NCBI RefSeq assembly: GCF_020497125.1
Contig: NC_059072.1
Location: 304,562,781 to 304,626,780, forward strand
Source: Mauremys mutica
Taxonomy: Eukaryota; Chordata; Testudines; Geoemydidae
Direction: 5' to 3'
Length of the DNA stretch: 64,000 nt
Part shown: positions 37,401-52,400 of the stretch, piece after piece
Layout of the letters: the number at the start of each line of letters is the position of its first letter
Position numbering within the stretch: the first letter of the stretch is position 1
Made by a program: the position numbers and the translations under genes
Notes under the pieces: generated by a model
What the model saw: the letters and a program-made list of their open reading frames with translations, nothing else
Told to the model about the DNA's origin: nothing
The model's database searches: none

Positions 37401-40400
37401 ATAGCTGTGCTAATGAGCATTTGTACTAGATATGTCAATTTTCATTAGCCTCAGCACAAGACTGATGCCAAACTCCAATATCAGGTCAGCTGTATGTTTC
37501 TGAATTAGTGCATGCATGTTTGCATACCTCTCTCTCTGTTGTCACGTCTTTCCCTTTCTCCATGTCTTCTTTCAAAGGATGAATCCCGTGCTTGCTCTCG
37601 ATTGTCATAGCGGTCCCGGTCAGGATAGCTACTCCGTGATTCCCAGCTGTCATGGTAGTTGCCACTACTGCTATGACTGTCAACTTGAGACCCTCTGGTT
37701 GCCCGACTTCCTATTGAAAACATTTACACCCGCCATAAGAGTTCGCATGTAAGAAAATCCACTGACATTTTATAACAATTAACTATTTAAAATATCTAAC
37801 TTCATTTAATTATACCATTGAAACAGAAGTTAAATTCTAAACTCTATTTGACATAGAAAACTGTTTCAATGCTCAACTCCCCATCCTGATGATTTAAAAG
37901 TTTATAGTTAACAAATCTGACACACATTTGTGATAATGAGACATCAACCTACCAAAACCAGAATTAAGATGCTGCACTTGAGTTCTAGGCATCTGAAAAT
38001 TATATACACCATGCCCAAATACAGTACTCTATTTTCAGGAGAAATCAACTTCCTCTAGTTACAATATGGGGTTTTCTGACTGGTAATAAGGTAGCATGGA
38101 GGTGGCGGAAATTTGTCCTTAGAAGAATAAGGCTGCAGACATTGTGCAGAAGGAAATGAGCAGACCAAGCAGTCAAGATATGATGGAGGTTGTTTTAAAA
38201 TTATTGGAAGCTTTTAAAAAAGAAAATAAAAAGAAAACTGTTACATTAAAACTAAGAAACCAAGGCAAAAAACATAATGAATACAGATGACCAAATGGTG
38301 ATAATATAAAAGAATTAACAGTTCTTCAAATACAAATTACAATGGAACGGGTTTTGGAAAGCCATAGAAAATGTTACATATTTCATACGTGAGAAAAATG
38401 GAAGAAGTTGAACCTGGGAATACATGCGTATTTGAGGAGAAGGAAGAGGGGTGTGTAATGCATATGGTCAGAGAATCTGCCTCTGCTAGTCTTTCGTTTT
38501 GTATTTCACGGCCCTTGGGAACAGCTAAGGTTGCAGATACATTAAGCAGAGTGGCACAGGATTTTTAAATACTATGGCAAGATGCCAATGCTATACTGTT
38601 TTAATGAATGGAAAACAGAAGAGTGCTATGCATTTAAGCGACAACCGTTCTATTTTAATGAAAATACCACTTAAAATTGCTTTAACAGCATATGCTTATT
38701 TGGCAGCAATTCATTATCAAATGTAGTACAGACATTGAAAAAATAAATCATATAGTACCTTTGTCAGATAATTCTGGACCTCTGCCTCGACTTCTGCCAG
38801 TCCGGTCACTTCTACTTTCATTTCTCGACTCATTTCTGGATTCATTCCGTGTGTCAGCACGAGAATTCTCTTCTCTGCCATGGGTTCTTCCATAACTGCG
38901 TGGTTCCTCCTGATACTGGTCTTCCTTTTTATGGGTCTCTCGATTCTCTCTGTCTCTGTAGTCATGGGTATCTCGTACAGAACGCGAGTCTCTCTGATCA
39001 CGGCTATCTTTATTATCTCTGCTGTAATCCCTTGTATCCCTGGAGTCTCGAGTGTCCCTGGATTCCCTTGGCTCCCTTCGGTCTCTGTTATCCCTGGTCT
39101 CCCTCCGATCCCTTCCATCCCGAGATTCTCGGTCATCTCTATGATCTCTCGAGGCACTCTGCTCTTGGTCATAATCTCGTTCCTCTCTGGTTTCCCTCTC
39201 TTTTTCCTTTTTTCCTCTAGTTTCTGGAAAACAAATTAAATGTAATATTCATCTTGATTAAAGTCTGCAATATTAGATTCTAACAATCCAAAGTAGAAAG
39301 GATATAAAATGATCCAACCAAATAAGATTTCTTACACAAAAGCCTATGGGGAGAGATTTACAAAGGCACAAATTGGAGTTGGGTGCTTAACTACCCTTGT
39401 TGCTTTAGAAAAATCTCCCCCATGGATTTGAATCTGTGATCTAGTAAGTATCACATTTCATTGTTTAGAGACTAAATATATTCAGTAACTTCAAAATGTG
39501 TTAGGATGACGATTTGCTGCAATAATTTTAGGACTAGGAGCATATTCCTTTATAGAGTACTGAGTTCAAGTACTTTTCTTGTGGTAATTTCCCTTTTCAA
39601 TTCCTTATGCACCTGACAATGTGCTCAGAGTGCATCTACACCATCATCTTTGTTAAGACCTCTCACCACTAAAACATGATTTTTAAAATTATTTATTTAT
39701 TCACAATATGTTCCTATTATAAATACAGCAGAACCCTATTTATCCGATCTAGTTGGAACTGGGTCCAGGCTGGATAATCAAAAATTCAGCTAATCCAGAA
39801 AATGGGAAAGTGTGAGACTGCAGCACCATCTAGCGGCCACTAGAGAGATCGCCCGCTTCTGGACTTGTGTGCACTGGTTGTTGGGTTAATATGGAGAGAC
39901 AGATAATGGAAGGTCAGATAAATGGGGTTCCATTGTATTGTCTTATAGTTGGTCTACAAATTTGACAATGTTCTCTTCATAAATTTGGGGGTGATGGCAT
40001 TTTTGTTCACCAAAACTGCCCAACAGATTTGACAGGCTATGTGGTTCACTGGCAGGTATTTGGCATCTTGAGAGAAGACCACTATCCTACTGTGATTGGT
40101 GCAGCCACTGCCATATACAGGAAAGGGTGGTTAGATACTAGAGAGAAAAAATGAAGGCCATTCTGGACTTTAACACATATCATACTGGTGATACCTAGTA
40201 CAGTGAAATCTTGCCTACACTATCCTTCTTAAAGTCTCTCCCTTTTACACTATACCCGATACAATGGGAACAGGAGTTCTGGCACAGATGTCTGCAGGCA
40301 TTTTAACCAATGTGTTGTCTAACTATTTGGAGCAAATCTAGATGAGACAATGATTAAAATAATCAGATTTTTTAATTGTCAGCTAACTACACTTTGGGGG

Positions 40401-43400
40401 CAATGTAAAATGTTTCTAAAAACGTATTCTTGTTCATACCATCCCTCCTTTCGTGGCGTCTATCATGCGATTGTGAAGTCCGGTCACGATCATGCCTCCC
40501 CTTCTCTCTCCCTGGGGACTGATGTCTTGAAGGACTTCGCTTCCTCTGAGGAGAGGATGAAGAGCGCGGGGGATAGGGAGAGGAGGAACGCCTCACAGGT
40601 GGGGAAGCTGTCCTTTGATAGGTTGGAGAAGGAGTTCTTTTACGGCGGGGGGATGGGGAATGTCTTTGAACAGAGGAGCCTGATTGTGATGAAGAGGAGT
40701 GATGTCTTGATGATATGGGAGAGTGATGCTGCCCTGGTGGGGAAGTAGACCTGCAGGACACAACATTAAAATAGCCACAACATGCAATTTTTTATGATAC
40801 AATAAAATAAATAATAAAACCTCAATAAAAAAATCCATTAAAAAATAAAATTATTTCTATAGTCTCCGCCCTCTAGCCATCAACTGGAAAATAAAATCCT
40901 TATTTCTAAAATATATAAACTGCTCCCCTCTCCCATGCATATTTACTGTTATCTCAAAAATGATGGAGGCGGGATAGCTCAGTGGTTTGAGCATTGGCCT
41001 GCTAAACCCAGGGTTTGAGAGTTCAATCCTTGAGGGGGCCACTTAAGGATCTGGGGCAAAAATCAGTACTTGGTCCTGCTAGTGAAGTCAGGGGGCTGGA
41101 CTTGATGACCTTTCAAGGTCCCTTCCAGTTCTAGGAGATAAGTATATCTCCAATTATTTATAAAGATTCTTTAAGGGTTTCTTATAACCACTCTATATTC
41201 CTAGTTTAATCTTTAGATAATATTCAAGAGCAAGTCATCCAGAAAAAAAACCCTATATATTTCAGAAAAAAAGCACCTTCGAATAGACAATGACAAGAAC
41301 TTTGTTGCTATGAAACATGCAGTCTTCCCCAGCAATATAGCTATTTTACTAAATACGAGGTGCTTTCAAGAAATCCTGGTAACATGCAGCAGACAAATTA
41401 TACATTTTCTTTCTTGGGTGCACACTCTAAGTATAGCTATATACAGCATCCCTGTGGCAAGTAACAATGGCTTCTTAATTTCTGTTTTTGTAATTTTCTG
41501 TTAGCTGTAAACTCTTATTAGGATATCTCTTTGTCTAAGACAATTTAGGCCCCAATCCTGCAAACTCTTATGCATATACATAACTTTCTCACCTGCATAA
41601 CTTTAAGCAGATATGTAGTCCTGTTGACTTCAGTGTGGTTATTCAGGTGAGTAAAGAGTTTTCAGGACCAGGGATTCACAGCTACTCATGTTAACAGTAA
41701 AGTAGATTATTCTTTAATACTGCTACTAGGGTAAATAATTCTGTATCAAAATGCTCACATCTTTGGAAAGAACACTGATATCATGTGATCTCACCAAAGA
41801 GAAAGTGACTTGATAAGGTGGCAGGAAAGTTTGAATTGCTTAGGAAAATAAGAACTATGTTATTAACTTCCCACCTGCGAGAGGGTGAGAAAGTATGCTT
41901 GTGTGTAGTTGACTTGGCTGGAGCTCGGGAGGTTTGTCTTCTCCTTGAGGCAGGAGGTGAATATTCTCTGGAAGGAGAGGAATTACTGCCAGAATGATCA
42001 GCAGGACTAGGAGAACGCTTCTGTCTATGGGAGCCTTCTGAAGGATCTCTAAGAAACATACAAGTAGCAGCTTGTTCAGCATGCACAATATGGGATCAGT
42101 ACATCTCCAATCAATTAAAGTCAACTCCAAGACCACACCTATAGTACAGGATCAAGAATTACTTCTGGTAGAATAGTTTGTTCATCATATATGAAATTAT
42201 CTTCATCATACAGTGCTCAAGAATCTAATATCTACACAATCTACAAACTTGTTTAGTTCCAGAAGATCCCATTTAATATATTTTTCAATGTAATACAAAG
42301 ATGGTGAAGCCTGAACCCTCTAGATTATCTGTAATTTTTTAAGCAGCTAGATGTCAATACAAAAATAAGGAATTTGTTGTTTTTGTTGCTTTAATTTAAT
42401 TCTGTAAAATCAGAACCTTACTATAAAAAAGTTCAGACAAGTTTTCAGACCTTAATGACGACTTCTGAAGGAAGAAAAGGACTGCTGGTATCTTGAACTG
42501 CCATTTGGCTTACTGAAGGATCAGGAGGATTTCAAGTATTTGTTTTCAATATTAAGTAACAAAAATTCACACACAAAGGTCACTGACACTTTTATAACAG
42601 GCTGCAGCCATTGCCATGGAAGTACCTACTGCTATCATAGTACCGCACGCACACAGGCTGCCAAATACACTTCTGCTTCTATCACAACTGCACTGAGTGC
42701 TCCCCACTACTGCTTGTGACCTTCTGACACTAATTATGGAAAGGGGCATAACTCTGCCTCAGATCCAACCACCTTTCCGAGTTTTTTTACTTTATCAGCT
42801 CATGACAAAATGTAAAGGTTTTCCTAAACTCCTTAGTCTTCACAAAGTAATAGCAAACGTACCACTATACACTGTGTGCGTGAGAGAGAGAGAGAAAATG
42901 AATACGACCTACCTTCCCCACATGGACATACAGGTTTTGGGATGGATAAGGTGGGCAGGTATGAGTGTGAATATATAGAACCACTTTGGATGTAAGCATC
43001 TAAAAAAGGTAGGGACTTAAGAGGCAATTTTTGAAGAAATAGCATTACTAAAATACTAGATTTACTAAATGAGGCTTTAGGGAGAGGAGAATGCCTCCTA
43101 ATGGCCAATTTGCAGAATAATAGTGTTTTCTCTTCACAGGTCCACTGACCTGATATTCTGAAGAAGTGACGTAGTGTTTCTCTACAAGGGTAAGTTCAAG
43201 GTATAATGGAAAAATTATGGCTTTAGAATGAAGATGTGAGGACCCTGGACTGGACCACCAGTCAAGGTCTGACTCACTGATGGAGAACATGACAGTTATT
43301 TCAGAAGGGCATCTCAACAAGTTATTTTTATTAAAGTGACAACTCAATTAGCTGCAGTTTATTAGTCCACTATATGATGCATTTATTATATTTAATGAAT

Positions 43401-46400
43401 TCAGAGAAAGTTGGCAGCAAGTCAAATATAAAACCCTCTCTATTTAGTGCAATATGAAATACAGATTTAACAGAAATGCAGACAACCTAAGCAAGGTTAC
43501 ATTAATGCTAAAAACCTAATAATGCGACAGAACTCACCTCTGTTTCTCTTTTTTCTCCTTATGTCTTTCAAAGTCACGTCCTCTCTCTTTCCCCTCTCTT
43601 GTTTTTTCTTCTAAACGCTCTTTTGCTTTATGTTTTTCTTTATGCTTTTTCCCCAGGGGAGTCTCCTCTTGTACTGGAGGAGGTGGACTAGGTGTACGAG
43701 GACCCTTCTTTTTACTCTGGGTGCTTTTGGAACTCCTAAATGTATCAAAATACCGGAAAAAGCTATTTAAAAGGACTAAATAAAGTATCTGTTAATCTCT
43801 TAGATACTAGCAGCACCAATTTATAGAGCCAAGCGCTTTGCAGCTTTTGGGGCAGACTTCTCTATTCCATCAGCAGATAGCGGCATTTGCAGTTGTACTT
43901 GACTGAATGGTGAATACAAAGGAAAATTAATGTCAAGCTCTCCTTTGAAGTCTCCCGTGGCCATTTGAATTTATAACCCTTATTTCTGAAACAGGCTTGC
44001 AAAATTTGGAACTGCTCCCAAATGTGTAACTACAGCTTCCAACGTTACAATGCTCTTGTAAAACTGCATGCATCAAAACACCAAAATCCTTTGTATCTTG
44101 TCCAGATTCTGCAATTGAAACAATACGTCTGTGCACAATACACTGCAGGGTTAGTGCCTCAAATTTTAAGCTATTTGGGGTAAGGATCACTCATTCCTTG
44201 TATGTAAAGCATCCTACCATATTTTCAGGAGCCTTATGAATAAATATTGAACATTTTCTTTCCACCATGAATTACAAGGAAATGTAAAGATATTTCTTTA
44301 TACCCATATGTATTTTTCATAAGTCAGTAACAAACAGATACAAACATATTAGTACCTAGATGTCACTGCATCTTAAAGCATAGTAGCAAGCAATCCCTTA
44401 TACTAGTCTTTTACAGCAAAACCAACATTTACGAGTATTGTGCCCCTATTTAAACATCACTTGCTTCAAAGGCAATTTGCTTGGCAAATATAGGTGCCTG
44501 TTCTTGTATTAGGGTTGTAATTTTCCTCACAGCTAATGGAGCTAAACACTGATTCCCAGGTTCTAGAGTCAGCAAAGTCTTTTTTAGTTGATTGATTTTT
44601 TTGTGGCAAGAAGCCCAGTTGTAACAGCCTGTGATTTTGCCTACTTCATTCCCTCTCTTGTCTTCCTTTCCCAGTGCTATAACTCTCCAGGTCACTCCTT
44701 AATCTAGAAGGCCAAGTAGTATCTTTTGTATAGCAATATGTAGTGTCAACAGAACACCTGACTCCCCAAACTGCAAAATTTCAATTCTAGCCTAAATTAA
44801 CTTGCATTTAACCACCACCAACACCCCACACCATTGAACAAATGTAATTTTATTTCTATTTAGATTTCTCCAGTGCATCTCACAGGCTCTAGGCAGTTCA
44901 TGGCATTTAAAGAAACTATGTTTAACGCAAAATCTACAAGTTATTAAAATCAATGGAGACATATATATGCTGCCTTGTCCCAGGGATTTTTGTGAACTCT
45001 GCAAAAGATCGACAGTTTCAAAACTGGTACACTGAATTCACACCTGAAGGGGCAATGAAAATGAGTATCTATATCCACTGATTAGCACGAAACATTTCAT
45101 AATGTATCGACATACCACCCTTTTCCCCACCCATAATGTATGTCTACCTACTGACCTCTGCTGGTCCAAGAGCGGTGAAGACACTGTAGAAGTCTTCTTC
45201 TCTTTCTTACTAACTGAAGATGAAGATTTGGGACTTGACCTTCGTTTTGGAGATTTAGACTTTCTTGGTGAAGGAGACGGTGATAATTTAGATCTAACCA
45301 CCTCCGGAGAAATCTTGGATAAAGAAAAAGTTTAAACTACAACCAAAAACTCATGTGCTGTATGTGTATCCTGAATAAGGATACTAATATCATTCAAACT
45401 TTAGATAGTAATAACCACTGACACACCATCTGCCTCAGACATACTAAGCACATACTTTTGCAGTAGTTAATTACATTAGTATTAAAATATCTTAAAATAA
45501 AGCTCATCTTAAAGAAAATGGTGCACAAATGACCTACGAAGTAATTAAATGACACCTAACAGAACATTACATTCATATCAATAAAATGATTCTAATTAAC
45601 ACTCTAAAGTTAGCCTGAAAAATTGCACTCCAGTAAGATTTACCTTCAGCCCCAAAATTCTGGCTCTTAAGATCCCACACCCCAAATAGGAATATTCTTT
45701 CCTGTTATGATTATGCCTAATAAAAGCCAGTGTAATATGAATAGTGAGGGCAGGTGGGGGACTGGCATAGATAACATGGTCCAGACTGAAGGATATGAAA
45801 TAAATTCACAGCTCCTAAACCCCAATGTGGGCAGACATGGGGAAGACCTCTCTCACATGTACTTCACAGGTTTTGGGACAGCCAGTTTGAGTATACAACG
45901 ATATGTGCCCCAAAGTTCCTCTCCTATCTGCCTCCTTCCCTGCCTACACAGAAAGGCTAGCCAGAATATAGCCCTATGTTTGTTAAGTTATGCCCAACAG
46001 TCATTTATCATTTGCCCATGGTAGCACATAGCGGCTCCAGTCATGCAGGAAACAATTAGGACTCTAAGGACATAAAATGGCAGTTGATTAGTTATAAGAA
46101 CATGTGCCTATTTTCAAGATACAAACCTCCTTTTTAATGACTATTTCCTCTCGCTTCTCCATGTTTTCCTGTTCCAGCTTCATGAGTTCTCTCTGAATCT
46201 TTTGACGTTTCATTTCCAAAGACAGCTCATGGTCATAATCATAATTAACTTCTCCATTATCAGAGTCTTTATTTAAAAAAAGATGACAGGCAATATATGA
46301 AATAAGTGGTCTTAAACAGTCATACTTCTCAAAAAACATCACACCCGAGTGACTTATTTATGCAGACCTAATTTTCTAATGTAGACCAGGCCTTATATTT

Positions 46401-49400
46401 AGATTATAAGCACTTTGGGACAGGCAGCATCTTTTTGTCCTATGTTTGTACAGAACCTAGCAAAACAGGGTCCTGGGCATAACTAGGGCTCCCAAGCAAA
46501 TACACATCATAATATTCAACTACTCAAAATAGCATGAAGTATTTCATAGTTATGTAGATATCATTGAGCTTCACTGGAAACCAGGATAACTTCATAGTAA
46601 GTCAGAACAAGTCAACTGTCTCCCCCAACAAAGGGAAATAGAAGCGGTGATCTTCCCCCAGAATTGTTCCGTTTCAATCCAAAAAATAGTTGGTACAGTT
46701 TTTTAGTTAAATGAAAGCTAAAAATGAGTGTTTGTGACTGACATCCTGGACACCAAAATCCTCTTTTTGACCACAGAACAAGGAGCAGTAGCAAGTAGAA
46801 AGCTTTCTCTTGTCACCCTGACACAATGACCTATATGGGCTATGTGCAAAGATAATTTAGTTTTTGTGCTCAAATGAGACAGGCAAATGTAAAAATTGTT
46901 GTAAAATTGAGTCCTTTTTTGTTTTAAATGAGGTAAATACACCTAATTTCACTGATCAGCTGTTCATCAGCCACAACTGATGTAGGCTGGATTTGAACCA
47001 GTCACCTAGATGTGAAAGGCCCTGCCAGCCAGTCAGTGGCTGAGGGCCAATTTCTTTTTGCTTATGTACTGATCAAACAATTCTATGACTGATGTCTTGT
47101 TCGTCAAGTTTCAAAACAGATTGAGAGAGAGGGCAGACAGTAACAACTTCTTGTTTTGCATCATATTTAACTTGGAAGGATTAGATCGGGGTAGGCAACC
47201 TGTGGCACGTGAGCTGATTTTCAGTGGCACTCACACTGCCCGGGGGTCCTGGCCACCGATCTGGGGAGCTCTGCATTTTAATTTAATTTTAAATGAAGCT
47301 TCTTAAACATTTTAAAAATCTTATTTACTTTACATACAACAATAGTTTAGTTATATATTATAGACTTATAGAAAGAGACCTTCTAAAAATGTTAAAATGC
47401 ATTACTGGCACACAAAACCTTAAATCAGAATGAATAAATGAAGACTCGGCACACCACTTCTGAAAGGTGGCCGACCCCTGGATTAGATTTTTAATGGTAG
47501 ATGTCAGTAAATGTTGATTTCACAAGCCAACAAACATTTCTATTGATAATCAAAATTTATAGATAGGCAAAGAAAGAAAAATGCTCCTTGAGACCTTATA
47601 AAGCGTTTGGTTTAAAGATATTTACTTTGTATATTTTGACATGTGATTGTGATAATTTGTGATTTTAATGGTTATAAAGCTTTAATTTTTTTAATATTCA
47701 TGTCTACTGCCACTAAATTTAATTAGATACAAATCTTAAAAAATGCTTAAATATAAACCAATAGCTATTGAAAGTATAGAAAAAAAATAAAATTCTGCCA
47801 AGCCTAATTATATTACTTGGTCCAACCCCAACCACTAAATTTGTTCCTTGTCCACAGATAAATTGAAACAATCCTTATTCATCACTAATCCATGAATAGT
47901 CAACATATCAGTCCATTGGTATGGACAAAACTTCCTACAAACTGATAATCTGTAGTATTTGGAATATTGTAATAGATTAAATGAAGAGCCTTACTTGAAT
48001 TCAATTTACCTTCTCTATTGGTTTCCCAGTCTCCATTTTCTTCTTCACTTTCTGGAGTCCTCTCCTTTGTAATTTTGATGTCTTCCTTCTCTCTATGCCT
48101 TCCTCTTGAAGACTCTTTCTACAGGGAAAAAATGCTGAATTAGAGTAACAAATTTTTTAAAACAGAAGCCTGCAGAAGTAGATAAATTTTGCACAGTATT
48201 TTGTGCTTTATAGAAAGAATTAAACTAATTGTTTTCTTTAGTATGATTAGTTTTCTCAGCTAAGAAGAAATTACACTGGGAAAATATTCTAATGTAATTT
48301 CATATAATCAGTGGGTCGGGAGGAAAAACATCTACACACGTGAAGTCAACAAAGACTTAAAGGTAGGCCAAGAAAGTGATGTTTACAATGGAGACTGAAA
48401 AAAGAGCAGATCAGTTTTGAAGACCAGAAATTTTTATATGAGAAATTTAGTGAAAATTAAAAAGTATTATTAGAACAGCTAGAAAAAGAGTAATACAATT
48501 TTAAATGAGAATGGTTATGTGCATTTTACAATTTAGCTCCCGAGGACTGAACTGACAATTCCCTTAGAGGCTAAAGCCTCTGGAAAGTACCAAAAAGTCC
48601 TGTATGGAGGTGGGGTGGGGAATTAAAAACATATAATACGCTAAAGTTTTCCTGACAGCTTTACATCTGAATTACGTATTTTACTGGCCTAAACAAACTA
48701 AAGTCTTTTTACCTACTGTAAGAGCACAGAAACCCATGGATCCACAAGGAAAACAGAGTCAATCTTACAGAAATTCTAACTTCACCAAAAAGACAGCTGG
48801 CCTTATGCTGCTCCTCTCTGCTCACCCAATCCCAGTAGCCAATGACAGCTGCTCCTGAGAGGCACTCTCTCTATGTACCCTTCCCAGAGGACTTTTTTGG
48901 GAAGGCGCAGGGAGGAGGAGTATACTATACACATCCACCACTTTCCCTCTGCCCCCACCTCCTGCAAATGCGATGCCTATTCGGTCTCTCTTTATGGGCC
49001 TTCTTGCAGACTTATAGAGCTCTTGTCCAGTCACAAGAAAAAAGTTACCCAGAAACCAACTAGGACACTTAATTTCTCTCTATTGGCAGCTTGAACTGAG
49101 TTTGATTTCAGACCTCAATCATCATCTTAGAATTACAGTAAGGAAATAAGATCACATAATCACTCCCAACTGCACAAAATTCTATTTCCTGGTTTTTGCA
49201 TTAATAGTTTTAAATGTTGTCTCAGTTAAGATTTTCATAGCTTCCAAGGCCAGAAGGAACCATTATGATCATCTAGCGTGACCTCCTGTATAACAGGCCA
49301 TAGAACTTCCCCAAAATAATTCCTAAAGTTTATCTTCTAGAAAAATGTATTTTCTTTTACAAAAGGCACTACCACATGAAAATACTGTGAATTTGTTTGG

Positions 49401-52400
49401 CTTTGTGATTTCTGAAATAAAAACGCAAATATGTTTATTTCAGTGCACAGCTATCTGAAGTTTCTCTCTTTGATGCACTGTTCAAAAGTTAAGAGAAATG
49501 CTTTCTCAAATGCTATACACATTATTTCTCAGACAAATTGTTTCAAACATGTCAAAGGCAATTATCATTTAAGAACTCAGTTTAACTTTAATTAAAAGCA
49601 GCATGTGTTATATGAAGGGCTTGGTTTTGGTTTGCTTATTCATGATTGGATATCTCAAAAATGCTGGGCCACATCCTCAGCTGGTGCAAATCACAATACC
49701 TTCATAGACATAAGTGGTGCTACACCACGTTCACATGAGCTGAGCATCTGACAATAACTTATCAAGCTTTCAAAGGAAAATTGCACCTGGTCTAAGGCCA
49801 AGTATGGAACTTTTCAGCCAAAATACACATTTCTGAAAAAGACAGAGCCCTATTATAGAAATCTCTTAGCTGTGCAATTCTATGAACGAACATCATTTGC
49901 AGCCTTTTTTCCTTAGAGATTCTTTATTTTCCTAGATTCTTTTCCATCCAGTCTGCAAACACCCTCTTTTACAATGTTGGCAGCTTACATTCACCATTAA
50001 TTACTTGCTATTTAATTAAGCAACAACATTAATGGAATGTGACATTGATGCTTCAGTAAAAATCTGACAGTGGATGTAACTAGCAATTTGAAGTTTGCAC
50101 ATATACTGGCACATCCTCCACACATTGACTCCAATACACCCCTACCTTCTCAAAGCCTATATACAAAGTAACTTGTCAATATAGCAGGTGCACTTATATG
50201 GGCTAGAAGGCCTGAAGACCAACACAACTTGTTAATATGACAGAATGTTTTATCCTCCAAAAATTAAATACTGTATGCGATATACCTTGCATAAATCTCT
50301 AATTCATGTATTGCTGGAGCCCAAATTGCATTGGTGCTATTATTGCAAATTTACAACCAAGTCTAAGCCTCAAAAACAGCTTGCTTGTATTCTTTCCTCT
50401 AAATAACAAAATGCAGAATGGTGGTTGTGACGGGACAATCTGCCTTCTAGAATACAATGGGGAACAAGAACATTTGTGAAAGCAGTTCCTCCTTTAATTA
50501 CTGATAAATACAGTGAAAACAGCTAAATAATCAGTTATATAAGCTAATTTATTATTAGTCTAGTTTAAGAAACATACAGTACACCTGTAGTTATGCCAAA
50601 CAGCTTCATCCTTTCAGTTGCCAAAAGAGATCAGAGCTTAGTAAGCACAACATTTAAGAAAACCCACTCAATTTATACATTCCCGTTGTTGAATATATGC
50701 ATTTTTCTAGAGGATAGAATTAAAAAATCTAAGTTATTATTTCCCTAATATGTCCTGGATACCTATTACTTCCATGAGCCTTAAAACAAATTCAGTGGCC
50801 AGTCTTCTACTTACTCATTTTAGTTTTTTAATTTCACTCAAAAATACATTGTTTTTGTTCCATCAAAGTATGCACCAGACTTGCTGAAAAACCCCGTAAC
50901 CTTACTAATGTTGTCCTTATCCTCCTTTCCTCAACCTTCCCCTACAGGGATCGTACACTCCTCATTATTTGGTAAACACCTCTGTACTCTGTACACCAAC
51001 TGGGCCGTTAAAAGTCCCATCGGCGGTGCTGCCCGGCTAAGGCAGGCTAGTCCCTACCTGTTCTGACACCGCGCTGTGCTCCAGAAGCGGCCAGCAGCAG
51101 GTCTGGCTCCTAGGCAGGAGGGGGCGGGGGGCTACGGGGCTCCATGCACTGCTCCCACCCTAAGCACTGACTCCACTGGTTCCCGGCCAATGGGAGCTGG
51201 GGGGGGATGGCACGGTGCCTGCAGGTGAGAGCCACGAGGAGCTGCTTGCATGCAGCATGGTCTGCAGTGCTGGGACAGGCAGGAAGTCTGCCTTAGCACC
51301 CCCACTATGCCGCCAACCAGGAGCCGCCAGAGGTAAGCCTGCGCCCCAATCCCCTGTGCCCCAAACCGCTAACCCAACCCTAAGCCCCCCCAAACCCAGA
51401 ACCCCCTCCTGCACCCCAAAGCCCTTATCCCTGGCCCCAGCCCAGAGTCTCCATCCCCAGCCCACAGCCCTGACCCCCTCCCGCACCCCAACCCCCCTGC
51501 CCCAACCCAAAGCCCCTTCCCACATCCTGAACCCCTCATTCCCAGCCCCAACCCGCACCCCAACCCTCTTCCCCAGCCTTGAGCGCCTCCTACGCCCCAA
51601 GCCCCTAATCCCCAGCTCCACTGGGTCATGGGCATCAACAATTTTCTTCAACTGGGTCGCCAGAAAAAAAAGTTTGAAAACCACTGGACTAGAGGACACA
51701 GCCTTAAACCAGCAAAACAGACGTCAAGCCAAGAAGTTTCATTACCTTACTAATGTTAATTGAGACAAAGTTTGTGGTTCTCCTGTATCCCACAATTCCT
51801 TTATACAAAACATCTTATGCTTACCTGGTGTAGTAATAGCCTATCAGTACATATGCATGCAATAGTAGTATAAACTGCAACATGTACACAGATTCTAAAC
51901 CACAGAAGGTTTGGAGTTTAGTACAATTAAGCTTCTACTGATTGTAGCTAGAATCTTTTGGGCAAGCACAATACTCTTTAGCTTTCATAACATATGTTAC
52001 ACTTCAAAGCACTGAACAAACACTGATTAAGCTCCCCAGTGTGGTAGAAAGGTACTGACTCCACTTTAGAGCAGATAATGGAAGACAGAGTTAGTGACTT
52101 TCCCTAGGACAGCAAATCAGTGGTAAAACTGGGATTAGAACTCAGGTGTTTTTGTTCTGAGGCCCTTGTTTGCTGCATTATTAGACTCCTATGGTCTCTC
52201 ATTCTCATGGTCAGTAATTCCATTCCAGTCACAAATGTGTTACTGCATGCTGGTATCTGTTCTCACCTCAGACATTCAGATACCACAGTGATAGAGTATA
52301 AGCACATGGATTAGATATACATACGTTTTACATTCCTCCCAATAATCTTGCCTAACTGCATGCTTTAGGACCTTCTCTCCCTCTCAGCTTCATCCTGCCT

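Larger units (their letters stand above)
32605..37527 (-). other. ZC3H13 intron 12
   Basis: Holds the hAT relic at 34065-35710. Outside it no element was recognised in the AT-rich sequence. Confidence 0.7.
40751..41874 (-). other. ZC3H13 intron 9
   Basis: Carries a SINE (40966-41160) and a palindromic MITE (41548-41676). It separates the candidate cassette exon from exon 10. Confidence 0.7.
46267..48009 (-). other. ZC3H13 intron 5
   Basis: Holds an L2/MIR-type tail, a hAT MITE and the second copy of the unclassified repeat. The rest is unassigned. Confidence 0.7.

Noticed and set aside
40966..41042. tRNA-like sequence with intact A and B boxes
   Set aside because: It is the head of a SINE: a CR1-like tail follows, and no cloverleaf with a proper acceptor stem is evident.
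51160..51763. Open frames of about 180 residues on both strands
   Set aside because: They are produced by a C-rich tandem tract in a GC-rich repeat. Their composition is Pro/Gly-biased and shows no family similarity.
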